DNA of 9,441 nt, taken from contig SLIE01000114.1 of the NCBI GenBank assembly GCA_007135795.1, forward strand, positions 1 to 9,441. The letters run 5' to 3'. The stretch is from Desulfobacterales bacterium (GTDB lineage: Bacteria > Desulfobacterota > Desulfobacteria > Desulfobacterales > Desulfosalsimonadaceae). Position numbers and translations under genes: made by a program. The notes beneath the pieces were generated by a model. That model ran no database searches, was not told the origin of the DNA, and worked only from the letters and a program-made list of their open reading frames with translations. Positions 1-6,646 of this stretch are shown here, one piece after another. Positions within the stretch are counted from its first letter, which is position 1. Every line of letters begins with the position of its first letter.

Positions 1-2
1 GT

Positions 3-905
3 TTTGATCATGACGGTCGTGGCCCGGTTTCAGGGATCAAGGATGATGATAATAATTGGAATATTCAGGGTCATGCCTCCCGCATCATAGAAGTGACTGA
101 ATTAGAATTGAAACTTTTTGCAAGTCTTTATGATGCAACCGGCACTCCGCCTCTTCAGGCAAGGCTTCCTGCATTGCACTCTCAGGAATTGATCGGTGTA
201 TTGGAAAAATTTGCTGCCCAGCCTAAAAAGCTGGGAGATTTGGAGGGTGAATATTTTTCCACAGTCATGTTTGATGAGACCTATGCGCAACGTGACGGTA
301 CCATACGTCGAGAAACACGGTTCCCGGATACGGCAGAAGAATTGATTCTTTCCGGCCCCCATTTTTTTGTTGGGAATCCTTTACATCAAACTCCAAGAAC
401 TAAATGCACTGAAAAAGCCCATTATGATCATCTCGATCTTATTGATTTGCCGGATAACTATCTACCCCGAACAAACTATGTCCAGGCTTGCTCAAGAGAT
501 GAGTATTATAGGCGTACTCCAAAGACCCCTTGGAACCAAACGCCAGTAATAGATTGCTATAGATTGGTTTATAGGGCAATGCTGCCGCCTCCAAACGAAA
601 GAACATTATTCGGCGCTATTTACCCGCCAGGAATAGCTCATACTAATGCATGTAGAGGTTATGTTTTTTCTCCGAAAACTTTTTTGCAAGGGATAATATT
701 TGGTGCAACTACGTTTTCAATACCATACGATTTTTATACAAAAACGACAGGCAGAACTAATTTGCATCAGATGTTAGACAGTTATCCCTTGGTTGGAAAA
801 TCGAAGTTAATTTTGGTTAGAGTGCTTGCATTAAATTGCATAACTCTTCATTTTTCTAAGGGGTTGTCGAAAAATTCCCGAAGCCGGATGCACTGGCATG
901 GCTGA
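3..905 (+). CDS. Eco57I-type DNA methyltransferase, C-terminal part (5' end outside window)
   Basis: The frame is open from position 3, so the gene enters from the left. The GTG at 93 is not the true start, because the residues before it (beginning FDHDGRGPVSGIKDDDNNW) read as ordinary protein. From memory, the stretch around FFVGNPLHQTPR, then CTEKAHYD, LPDNYLPRTNYV and IPYDFYTKTTG, resembles the target-recognition and C-terminal half of Eco57I-like adenine methyltransferases found beside large helicases. The SAM-binding motif would lie upstream, outside the window. The protein probably methylated host DNA to mark self. The last residues of this frame (about 870-905) look unnatural. After the A5 run at 870-874, frame 2 gives FPKPDALAWLNVSRPDYYD ending at a TGA at 932-934, which suggests one lost A. 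The C-terminus also seems short for the family. Bases 361-860 are more AT-rich than the flanks. Family call fairly sure; functionality doubtful. Confidence 0.65.
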   Translation, partial: FDHDGRGPVSGIKDDDNNWNIQGHASRIIEVTELELKLFASLYDATGTPPLQARLPALHSQELIGVLEKFAAQPKKLGDLEGEYFSTVMFDETYAQRDGTIRRETRFPDTAEELILSGPHFFVGNPLHQTPRTKCTEKAHYDHLDLIDLPDNYLPRTNYVQACSRDEYYRRTPKTPWNQTPVIDCYRLVYRAMLPPPNERTLFGAIYPPGIAHTNACRGYVFSPKTFLQGIIFGATTFSIPYDFYTKTTGRTNLHQMLDSYPLVGKSKLILVRVLALNCITLHFSKGLSKNSRSRMHWHG

Positions 906-956
906 ATGTGTCCCGGCCGGATTATTACGACTGAACAGGCACGTATTTGGAGGAAA

Positions 957-1799
957 ATGGAGATTTTCTGGAACAACGGTGAACGTGAAACCATAAAAGG
1001 CTTGGATATTCTGGGTTTCAGGCAGGTTGACCAGGGACTAGAGCAGAAACTGGTTGCCAACATCACCACCATATCCATCCGTGCGCGCTACCTGACCCTT
1101 CTGCCATGGCTGTTTGGCGAATACTACCAGCAGGACCTTGAAAAACAAGACGGCCAGGCTGAATTTGATTATGAGAAATTCAGACAAGCCCTTGCCCGAA
1201 TGGAGTTTGTCATTATCGCCTCTTCCCGGATAAAAGCGTCAAATGATGGCACAGAAGCCCTCTATGGCATGATCGGCCCGGATTTGTTTAAAAAAGAACT
1301 GGCGGAATTTTTTGACACGGGCAGCGTGTCGCTGGATTTCGGCAAAAGAGGCGGATCGTCGCTCAATACTTATATCATGCCGTGCCGGGGGTTCGGAATT
1401 TTGCACACTGATATGGGAGAATCAACTGCCCCGGTGGGTATAACACCCCGTGGCATAGAGATTTACAAGGTCAGAAAAGCCCGAATTGGCGACAATGGGC
1501 TGAAAAAATTAATTCTGGAAGGCGGCACACTCACCAGGGAGGCCATAGAAGCGCAGGGCGAGTATTTTTCCGTTAATGACCTCAATTCTGTTCCTGAAGA
1601 AAGACGGCTTCTAAGAGAAGCCTTTCTTCAGCCATATCCAAACAGTTCCCTTGACGTGAAAGACCGCTATTCCAGATTCAAGCGCACCATCGAGTGGGTC
1701 TTGATCTCCCCTTCAGGACAAACCCAATCGCCTTTCAGAAACGCTCATACGAGATCACTTCAAATATGCAGTGACAAACCTGGAACCGTCTTTAAATGA
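957..1799 (+). CDS. Unrecognised protein, N-terminal piece of a frame-broken gene
   Basis: I do not recognise this family. I choose ATG 957 because GGAGG lies at 949-953 just before it, whereas the upstream ATG at 906 has no ribosome site and lies in the presumed methyltransferase tail. The product begins MEIFWNNGERETIKGLDILG and continues with a mixed alpha/beta region without an obvious catalytic motif, signal peptide or membrane segment. Sense-looking sequence runs to about 1709 (FKRTIEWVLIS). The remaining 30 residues to the stop at 1797-1799 look random, while frame 1 opens at the same point with convincing protein. A C4 run at 1708-1711 marks the likely site, consistent with one extra C. 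It follows the methyltransferase closely and was probably co-transcribed with it, suggesting a partner in DNA modification or restriction. It could be a complete 280-residue protein, but I consider that less likely. Confidence 0.55.
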   Translation: MEIFWNNGERETIKGLDILGFRQVDQGLEQKLVANITTISIRARYLTLLPWLFGEYYQQDLEKQDGQAEFDYEKFRQALARMEFVIIASSRIKASNDGTEALYGMIGPDLFKKELAEFFDTGSVSLDFGKRGGSSLNTYIMPCRGFGILHTDMGESTAPVGITPRGIEIYKVRKARIGDNGLKKLILEGGTLTREAIEAQGEYFSVNDLNSVPEERRLLREAFLQPYPNSSLDVKDRYSRFKRTIEWVLISPSGQTQSPFRNAHTRSLQICSDKPGTVFK

Positions 1800-1959
1800 A
1801 GTTACTACTATTTGGAGTGAATATGAGCTGCGAAGGCGCTGTCATTTTGCTTGTGAACTGCTTTTAAGTGCGCTTTCAGATACGCTTCGTGAACTGACAG
1901 AAGCCACGGTTGATGAAGTTTTGGCAGAATGGGAGGATCAAGGAGCAAACACCGATTGA
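1711..1959 (+). pseudogene. Middle piece of the frame-broken unknown gene (frame 1)
   Basis: Frame 1 is open from just after a TGA at 1702-1704 to the TGA at 1957-1959. From about 1711 it reads as a well-behaved helical, charged protein segment (LQDKPNRLSETLIRDHF, then SEYELRRRCHF and LLLSALSDTLREL). It has no start codon or ribosome site of its own near its beginning; the internal ATG at 1771 would drop part of this helix. It joins the preceding frame by removing one C from the 1708-1711 run, and joins the next frame by removing one G from the GGG at 1931-1933. The simplest reading is that it is the middle of one ancestral gene spanning 957-2950. Confidence 0.5.
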
Positions 1960-2950
1960 ACCTGGAAATGATCTGGATGGCGATGTAGACGGAGAAGATG
2001 TCGTTGACAGACCAGAACCCTTGCCGTTAAAGGGCAAACAGAAGCATCAGGAGAAAAACAAAGATATTGGGGAAAAGGAGCGAAAGCGCGCACGGGATAC
2101 TATGGATAAACTGGTGCAGGGAATGACCTCTGAAGACTACGCCATGCACCGTCCCGGGGGGCTGCTGTCAATCGACCTGCAATTTGCCTCAATACTGCTG
2201 AAAGCCGGTCTGCAGGAAAAATGGATTACACCCAAGGAATTTTTCTCCGCCACGCACAGAATATGGGCACGTTTTTTTTCCCATGCGTCTGGAACAGCGC
2301 TTGACGGGTGGGTCGCTTACCGGTGCAAACACGACGATGATCCTGATTCATTTAAAGATGGTTTTGCAGGTCCGAAACTCGCCGCAGCGCTTGGATGGTG
2401 GTTCCTCTCCATCCCTGAGGAGCTTGAAAGCCCGGAATATGCCCGTTTTTATCTGGCCCAGTTGCATTCCGTTGCAAGATATCCCTGGATCTGGTTCCAG
2501 GATATAGATGCTGTTAACGAAGCGATAAATGAATTGTTGGTGAATAGTGCTGAAACGCTGGATGAAAAGTTTTTCGACCAAATCGAAAAAAAGTGGTTGA
2601 AAATGATGGAGGAGGGGCATGCGCTTCAAAAGCTTGAACATTTGCTAACCGGTCAATCACCGCATTTTTTGAAAGACAGGATTTCCAGGAAGGTAGTAAA
2701 AAAAGGTGAAGTCCTGTGGCAAGGCCCTGCCGATTTTTGTATTGCTTTGGACAGTTTTTCAAGAACCGGCAAAATCAATGCAAAAGTATTGTCGATTCGA
2801 GAAGATAAAATTAAACAGTTCGCTTCAGATTTTGCCATACCGGCTGTTTCGTTGCTGATCGATTTTTTGATAAAAAAGGACAAGCAGGCATGTCGGGAAC
2901 TGAACCAGGTTTTTAAAAGGATTTCTGCATCAATGGCCGGGCAATTATAA
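1913..2950 (+). CDS. Unrecognised protein, C-terminal piece of the frame-broken gene
   Basis: This frame encodes about 345 residues if started at ATG 1913 (TTG 1910 is also possible). Neither start has a visible ribosome site, which argues that it is the distal part of the gene begun at 957 and not an independent one. The first residues (MKFWQNGR) are out-of-frame readings of the previous segment; believable sequence begins near 1934. An acidic then strongly basic low-complexity linker at about 1976-2100 (GDVDGEDVVD, then KERKRARD) separates two globular parts. The C-terminal part starts MDKLVQGMTSEDYAMHRPGG and is rich in tryptophan and aromatic residues (AALGWWFLSIPEEL, YPWIWFQDIDA). No enzyme motif is recognised. 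The joined protein would be about 660 residues. DUF3800 starts 44 bases after its stop, so one transcript is likely. Confidence 0.55.
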   Translation: MKFWQNGRIKEQTPIEPGNDLDGDVDGEDVVDRPEPLPLKGKQKHQEKNKDIGEKERKRARDTMDKLVQGMTSEDYAMHRPGGLLSIDLQFASILLKAGLQEKWITPKEFFSATHRIWARFFSHASGTALDGWVAYRCKHDDDPDSFKDGFAGPKLAAALGWWFLSIPEELESPEYARFYLAQLHSVARYPWIWFQDIDAVNEAINELLVNSAETLDEKFFDQIEKKWLKMMEEGHALQKLEHLLTGQSPHFLKDRISRKVVKKGEVLWQGPADFCIALDSFSRTGKINAKVLSIREDKIKQFASDFAIPAVSLLIDFLIKKDKQACRELNQVFKRISASMAGQL

Positions 2951-2994
2951 ACTGTATCGTCTTGGAGCGCGACCTTTTGTGAGATTGGAATAAC

Positions 2995-3828
2995 ATGTAC
3001 CTTTTTTACGTGGATGAAACCGGCAATCTGGACCCGGAAACGGAGAAGCTGAATGAAGACGGCACCGTCACTCAAAAAGACTGGCTTTACGTAATAACCG
3101 CTTTTGGGCTGTTTGAACACAAATGGCGAAACTTCTACGCGCCGATTATTCGTAAAAAAAGAGAACTGATAGACCTTGTTGCGCGACGCGGCCGCTCCAG
3201 GCTCGAACTGGCCCAGTGTGAAATCAAATCAAACTGGATAAGAATCCCGGCGGAGCGCAAAAGACATCCTTTTCTCTCGTTGTTGACCGACGTGGAAATA
3301 AACTCCCTGGTCGCCGTGTACTATCAGCAACTCAGTAGTATCCCAATGTCTTTATTTTCCGTTGTTATCGATAAGCGGCACCTGGAGGCCTATATGGATC
3401 GCAACAAACTGCACCGGAAGGCCTGGGAATTGCTCTGTGAAAGGATACAGAGCTACATGGCGGAATGCCATAAAAAACATAAAGCGGTCATTATTACCGA
3501 TGATGTTGGCAAAAATGCAAATATTTCTCTGGCGATGAAGCATTCTTATTTTTTGGAAAGCGGAACTAGCTCCGGGCTCCGCATGAAAAATATCATTGAA
3601 ATGCCTCTTTTTGTCTCAAGTGAGTTGTCAGAGGGGGTTCAGTTTGCAGACCTTTGCTCGTATAGCATTTATCATGCTATACGCTACGACAAGAAGGATT
3701 ATTCTTTCTTTACACCATTGTTGCCCCTGATATACAACTCTTGCAATACAGCGGCAAATAAGAAAGATGGCCTCAAGGTATTTCCGGAAGGGAGTCCTGT
3801 TATTGAATGGGTCAATGCATTGCCATAA
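2995..3828 (+). CDS. DUF3800 family protein (predicted RNase H-like fold)
   Basis: This is an intact 277-residue protein of about the usual DUF3800 length. The N-terminal YVDETGN (residues 6-12) and the C-terminal VQFADL (216-221) are the family's two signatures. Further acidic residues at D127 (VVIDKRHL) and D169-D170 (IITDDVGKN) fit the spaced acidic set of an RNase H-like metal site. The family is common in defence islands and mobile regions; its biochemical activity is largely uncharacterised, and nuclease action is inferred from fold predictions. The start has a weak TTGGAA ribosome site at 2985-2990. It lies 44 bases after the unknown gene and ends directly in the shared terminator at 3832-3854. 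It is the only gene of the defence-like block without a lesion, so it may still be expressed or may have been retained for its own sake. Confidence 0.8.
   Translation: MYLFYVDETGNLDPETEKLNEDGTVTQKDWLYVITAFGLFEHKWRNFYAPIIRKKRELIDLVARRGRSRLELAQCEIKSNWIRIPAERKRHPFLSLLTDVEINSLVAVYYQQLSSIPMSLFSVVIDKRHLEAYMDRNKLHRKAWELLCERIQSYMAECHKKHKAVIITDDVGKNANISLAMKHSYFLESGTSSGLRMKNIIEMPLFVSSELSEGVQFADLCSYSIYHAIRYDKKDYSFFTPLLPLIYNSCNTAANKKDGLKVFPEGSPVIEWVNALP
3659..3683. repeat. Perfect 10-bp inverted repeat inside the DUF3800 gene
   Basis: CGTATAGCAT at 3659-3668 and ATGCTATACG at 3674-3683 are perfect complements around a 5-base loop (TTATC). It lies in the codons for SYSIYHAIRYD near the 3' end of DUF3800. 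It can form a hairpin in mRNA, or may simply reflect codon constraint. No function is assigned. Confidence 0.6.
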
Positions 3829-3920
3829 AAAAAGCCCCCGTTAATCGGGGGCTTATAAATGATGTCCGGCGGGGCGAAACCCTATCGAGCCGACAAGCAG
3901 CACCGGACCAAGCTTTATTT
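3826..3920 (-). ncRNA. Candidate small structured RNA (about 95 nt)
   Basis: Three independent elements are in the right order on the minus strand: a near-consensus sigma-70-type promoter (3955 down to 3927), a GC-rich foldable segment in an AT-rich gap, and an intrinsic terminator (3854-3832). The fold is a three-way junction. P1 pairs GUCCGG (3908-3903) with CCGGAC (3869-3864). P2 pairs GCUG (3901-3898) with CGGC (3892-3889), with one G-U pair and loop CUUGU. P3 pairs GGG (3882-3880) with CCC (3874-3872) across loop UUUCG. There is no open reading frame in it. The predicted start is about 3920 and the end about 3826, so its last bases could overlap the DUF3800 stop codon. I do not recognise a known RNA family; it does not match my memory of SRP RNA, tmRNA or common riboswitches. 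It may regulate DUF3800 or the helicase, or be an independent sRNA. Confidence 0.5.
3832..3854 (-). terminator. Strong intrinsic terminator, best oriented for minus-strand RNA
   Basis: AAGCCCCCG (3832-3840) and CGGGGGCTT (3846-3854) form a perfect 9-bp stem with loop TTAAT. Reading on the minus strand, the stem is followed directly by T residues (seven A on the plus strand, 3827-3833, two of them in the stem), the classic Rho-independent layout. Reading on the plus strand it follows the DUF3800 stop at 3826-3828 but has only a weak tail (TTATAA). It probably ends DUF3800 transcription weakly and the minus-strand RNA efficiently. Confidence 0.85.
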
Positions 3921-3926
3921 TCTTAA

Positions 3927-3955
3927 AAAATAATGAAAGACGTTACTTATGTCAA
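3927..3955 (-). promoter_or_regulatory. Sigma-70-like promoter for the minus-strand small RNA
   Basis: On the minus strand TTGACA (3955-3950) is a perfect -35 hexamer, followed by exactly 17 bases and then TATTTT (3932-3927) as the -10. Transcription would start near 3920 and run into the structured segment and its terminator. No coding sequence lies downstream on this strand before the terminator. Confidence 0.6.
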
Positions 3956-3965
3956 CACAAATTTT

Positions 3966-3989
3966 TATGCAATAATTTGTTTTTGCATA
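3966..3989. promoter_or_regulatory. 7-bp dyad, possible operator between small RNA and helicase
   Basis: TATGCAA (3966-3972) and TTGCATA (3983-3989) are perfect inverted halves separated by 10 bases. The dyad sits just upstream of the minus-strand -35 and 75 bases before the helicase start, where a divergently acting regulator could bind. No regulator is identified, and I saw no convincing plus-strand promoter for the helicase. Confidence 0.3.
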
Positions 3990-4063
3990 CCGATCATCCA
4001 TAAACAAAGGTCTTTTGAACGGATGTATGTAGCCATATCGCCAATCGCCATTAAAGAGTTCAT

Positions 4064-4450
4064 ATGATTCCATCCGTACTTTCCAGGCAGATCGAGCAGG
4101 GCATCAAGGATTTTTTGTCCACCACATTTCATGTGACCACTCCGTTTTTTCACGGCATGCTGGAGCAGTTTCTAAACACGCCGGGAGAGTTGTTCAAGGG
4201 GCCGTACCTGTCCGTAAACTTGCCGTTTCGCCAGGGAGAGCCAGAAAGCCAATACTTTTTTTCCGATATCCCGGTGGCATTTGTTCCCTTTGAGCACCAG
4301 GAAAATGCTTTTAAGCGGCTTTCCGCGCCAAATCCTGAGCCCGCGATTATTGCCACTGGCACCGGATCGGGAAAGACCGAATGCTTTACCTACCCGATAC
4401 TCGATCACTGCCGGCGCCACATCGGTCAGCCCGGCATCAAAGCGTGCTGA
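4064..4450 (+). pseudogene. Giant DEAD/DEAH-type helicase, N-terminal piece (frameshifted)
   Basis: The ATG at 4064 is preceded by AAAGAG (4053-4058), an acceptable ribosome site. The piece contains the family's leader (MIPSVLSRQIEQG, then FFHGMLEQFL and FKGPYLSVNLPF), a Q-motif-like FEHQENAF at residues 76-83, and a clear Walker A, ATGTGSGKTE, at residues 97-106, so nucleotide binding and the first RecA-like domain are present. The frame ends PGIKAC at a TGA (4448-4450), but one frame over the sequence continues VLIYPMNALAYDQA, as the family does. Restoring one G at 4444 joins them. Comparable helicases are, from memory, well over 1,500 residues and associate with methyltransferases in defence loci (a DruE-like or DUF1998-like architecture). 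The exact family is not proved. Confidence 0.75.
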
Positions 4451-5817
4451 TCTATCCCATGAATGCCCTGGCCTATGATCAGGCCACGCGGCTGGCAAAA
4501 GTCATCTGGAACACGCCGGCACTGAAAGGCAAAGTCACCGCGGGGATGTATGTTGGCCAGGCAGAAAAATCTCCACAGTCAGTTATGACGGAAAATTCCG
4601 TCATAACTGACAAGGGGCTCCTTCGCGGTAGCCCGCCGGATATCCTGATGACCAATTACAAAATGCTCGATTACTTGATGACGCGCCCCAGGGACGCAAA
4701 GCTCTGGGAGCAGAACGGGCCGGAAACACTCCGTTACAGCGTAGTGGATGAGTTGCACACCTTTGACGGGGCCCAGGGTACAGACCTTGCCTGCCTGCTC
4801 CGTAGGCTCAAAACAAAACTGGGGGCACCGGCGCATTATGTATGCCCGGTGGGAACGTCTGCCACACTTGGCGGCAAAGAAAGCATTGGTCGATTGTGCG
4901 ATTATGCCGCAAGAATTTTCGGGGAGCCGTTTGCTCCTGATGCCATCATTACAGAATCCAAAAAGACTCCCGGAGAATTTACTTCGGACAGGAAGGGAGC
5001 GGACGACCGGGAATTCGATACAAGCTTTATCCCGCCCCCAGATCAATACAGTATTTTGCTGCCTGAATCCTATCCGGATTACCCTTCCTGGATGCGCAGT
5101 CAGGTAAAGCTGTGGACCGGAATTGAGATTTCAGTAGAACAATGGAATGCTCACCAATGGCGGGTCCTATTGGGAGAGGCACTAAAGAGGCACCTGTTTT
5201 TCCGCAATCTTCTTCAGGTGCTTGAAGGTCAGGCCAGGCATTATGACACGGTGTTATCGGGGTTGACCCCCACAGCAAAAGAACTGCAAAGCGGGGATCC
5301 ATCATACCAGATTCATCTTGTAAACAGCATGGTAGCCCTTATTTGCGAAGCCAGGGCAGGCGACCAAAAACACCCCCGTCCGTTTTTGCATGTGCGGATC
5401 CAGCACTGGTGCCGTGAGCTTAGGCGTATGGTGGTATCGGTTGAAGAAAAGCCACGGATCCGCTTTGCCGATGATCTAACCGATGACGAGCGACAAAAGC
5501 ATCTGCCCGCAGTCCATTGCAGGGAATGCGGGCTTATGGGATGGGCCGGCAAGAGTCCGCTGCACGGGAGCCGGATCGACACAGACCTGCAATCCATTTA
5601 CGTGGAGTTTTTCAAAAGCAAAACGGATAAAAGGTTATATTTTATTTTTCCGGTGAACAAGGGGGACCCGCTGGATTCGTATGCCGGCCAGCGACGGAAC
5701 CTTTGCCCCGCATGTAACAATATAAACCGGGAAATTAGCGGCAGCTGTGTATCCTGTGGTTCAGACCGGAAAGTCCTGGTGGATATCCCGGATCAGGTCT
5801 CCCATTCGGCAGGTTAA
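4444..5817 (+). pseudogene. Giant DEAD/DEAH-type helicase, central piece with DExH box and zinc ribbon
   Basis: The frame becomes sensible at VLIYPMNALAYDQ (4444 on). It carries the Walker B/motif II as VVDELHTFDGAQGTD with DELH at 4747-4758, and motif III as TSAT at 4855-4866, both fitting a superfamily 2 helicase. Later come a CxxC pair (HCRECG, cysteines at 5518 and 5527) and a second zinc-ribbon-like set (cysteines at 5704, 5713, 5746 and 5755), typical of the zinc-binding insert in helicases of this architecture. An isolated start such as the ATG at 4381 is an artefact of the frameshift. The frame stops at TAA 5815-5817, in the middle of where the second RecA domain should begin, so motifs IV-VI are not seen. 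It would have been a DNA-translocating subunit. A perfect 34-base palindrome lies within it at 4578-4611. Confidence 0.75.
4578..4611. repeat. Perfect 16-bp palindrome with 2-base centre inside helicase gene
   Basis: The left arm GTCAGTTATGACGGAA (4578-4593) is exactly complementary to the right arm (4596-4611), with AA between. It lies within codons for SVMTENSVITDKG, a place where related helicases have protein sequence of similar form, so it is not an inserted element. Chance alone is very unlikely to give such a long perfect repeat in this window. Confidence 0.85.
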
Positions 5818-6112
5818 GGAAAAAGACATTGCCGTATTCATCCTGGGCATTGTGACAGCGATGCGGCAGCAAGGCGGCATTTTGCACCCGGAGCTGGAAA
5901 AATATATTGAGAATTGGGGATCGACATATCATATTTCTCAGATCAGGATACGCTGGATGCCTAATTTCGGGCCAAGAACGCGAGCCCCTGGTTTTGTGAC
6001 CACTAAACCGGATGTGGATCGCTTTCCCCGGCTCATATCCGGCAAAGGCCGACCTACGTGGTATGAATGTTGGGCATCCCGGTTTTTCCCGCAGCTTGCC
6101 ATGCCTCATATC
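5812..6112 (+). pseudogene. Giant helicase, distal remnant in a third frame
   Basis: Frame 2 reads as protein from about 5812: RQVKEKDIAVFILG, then MRQQGGILHPELEKYI, YHISQIRIRWMPNFGPRTRA and GRPTWYECWASRFFPQ. From memory these are landmarks of the later part of the same helicase family, hundreds of residues downstream of the zinc ribbon. An internal deletion therefore appears to have fused the zinc-ribbon region to this distal part near 5800-5815 and removed most of the second RecA domain. The sense-like sequence ends near 6112, where the opposite-strand UvrD-like gene begins to make sense instead. The antisense frame across this stretch is a shadow. Boundaries are judged by eye, to within about 20 bases. 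Confidence 0.55.
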
Positions 6113-6646
6113 AAACGAGGTAATCAGGAGTTCACGTTTCGGCCGGGTAGCCGAAACATACAATAGCGATCGCTCCTGAATTTCGGCACTTTTCCGGATG
6201 GTCGAATCCAAGGTGTCGCTTAAAGATTTTTCAAATGGCACGATGCCGTCACTTACGCCGGCAATAATTACTGTATCGAACTCCAACCCTTTTACCCGGT
6301 GCATCGTCGCCAGTCGAAGACCTTCGGCCCGCCGATCTTCCGGGACGCTTCGTTTTATGGTGTATAAGGGGATGCCGTTTTGGGACAACGCCTCGCCATA
6401 GCTTTTCAGCAATTGATTTGTCCGGGCGACCAGGCAAATACTGCCCGGAGTTTTGGGATGGTTTTTGACAAAATCCGTAATGGCGTCCACTTCTTCTGAA
6501 AAAGACCGGAAATTACGGATGACGGGATTAACCCCCTGCATCAGGGATTTATACCCCTTCTGATCGTCCTGGCCGTCATCCAAATCATCAATGGCGACAT
6601 TCTTCAGCAAGCTAATCGCCCAGTTCCGGTTTTGCTCCGTGGTGCG
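6113..6646 (-). pseudogene. UvrD/PcrA-like helicase, fragment downstream of the amber codon
   Basis: This is the same reading frame as the piece upstream, separated only by the TAG. It carries the NQLLKSYGEAL region, motif V as LATMHRVKGLEFDTVIIAGV (plus about ten following residues, including DGIVPF) and motif VI as LLYVSATRPKRELLITSF, in the proper UvrD order. After TSF, at about 6113, the frame remains open to 5735 but stops looking like UvrD and instead mirrors the helicase remnant on the plus strand, so the C-terminus was removed at this junction. No start codon with a ribosome site supports separate translation from 6610. The protein is truncated at both ends and interrupted inside. Confidence 0.72.

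Noticed and set aside
957..2950. Programmed frameshifting as the normal way to express this gene
   Set aside because: Two same-direction shifts would be needed, no clear slippery-site context or stimulating structure is seen, and neighbouring genes carry unrelated lesions, so decay or sequence error is simpler.
3864..3910. tRNA-like element on the plus strand (GTCCGG paired to CCGGAC followed by CA)
   Set aside because: At about 45 bases it is too short for a cloverleaf with anticodon arm, and the promoter and terminator point to the minus strand.
4579..5046. A 155-codon minus-strand open frame
   Set aside because: It lies opposite the helicase's DELH and SAT motif region and has no ribosome site or recognisable motif.
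5735..6112. Continuation of the UvrD-like minus-strand frame
   Set aside because: The frame stays open but has no UvrD-like sequence here; the plus strand carries recognisable helicase residues over the same bases.
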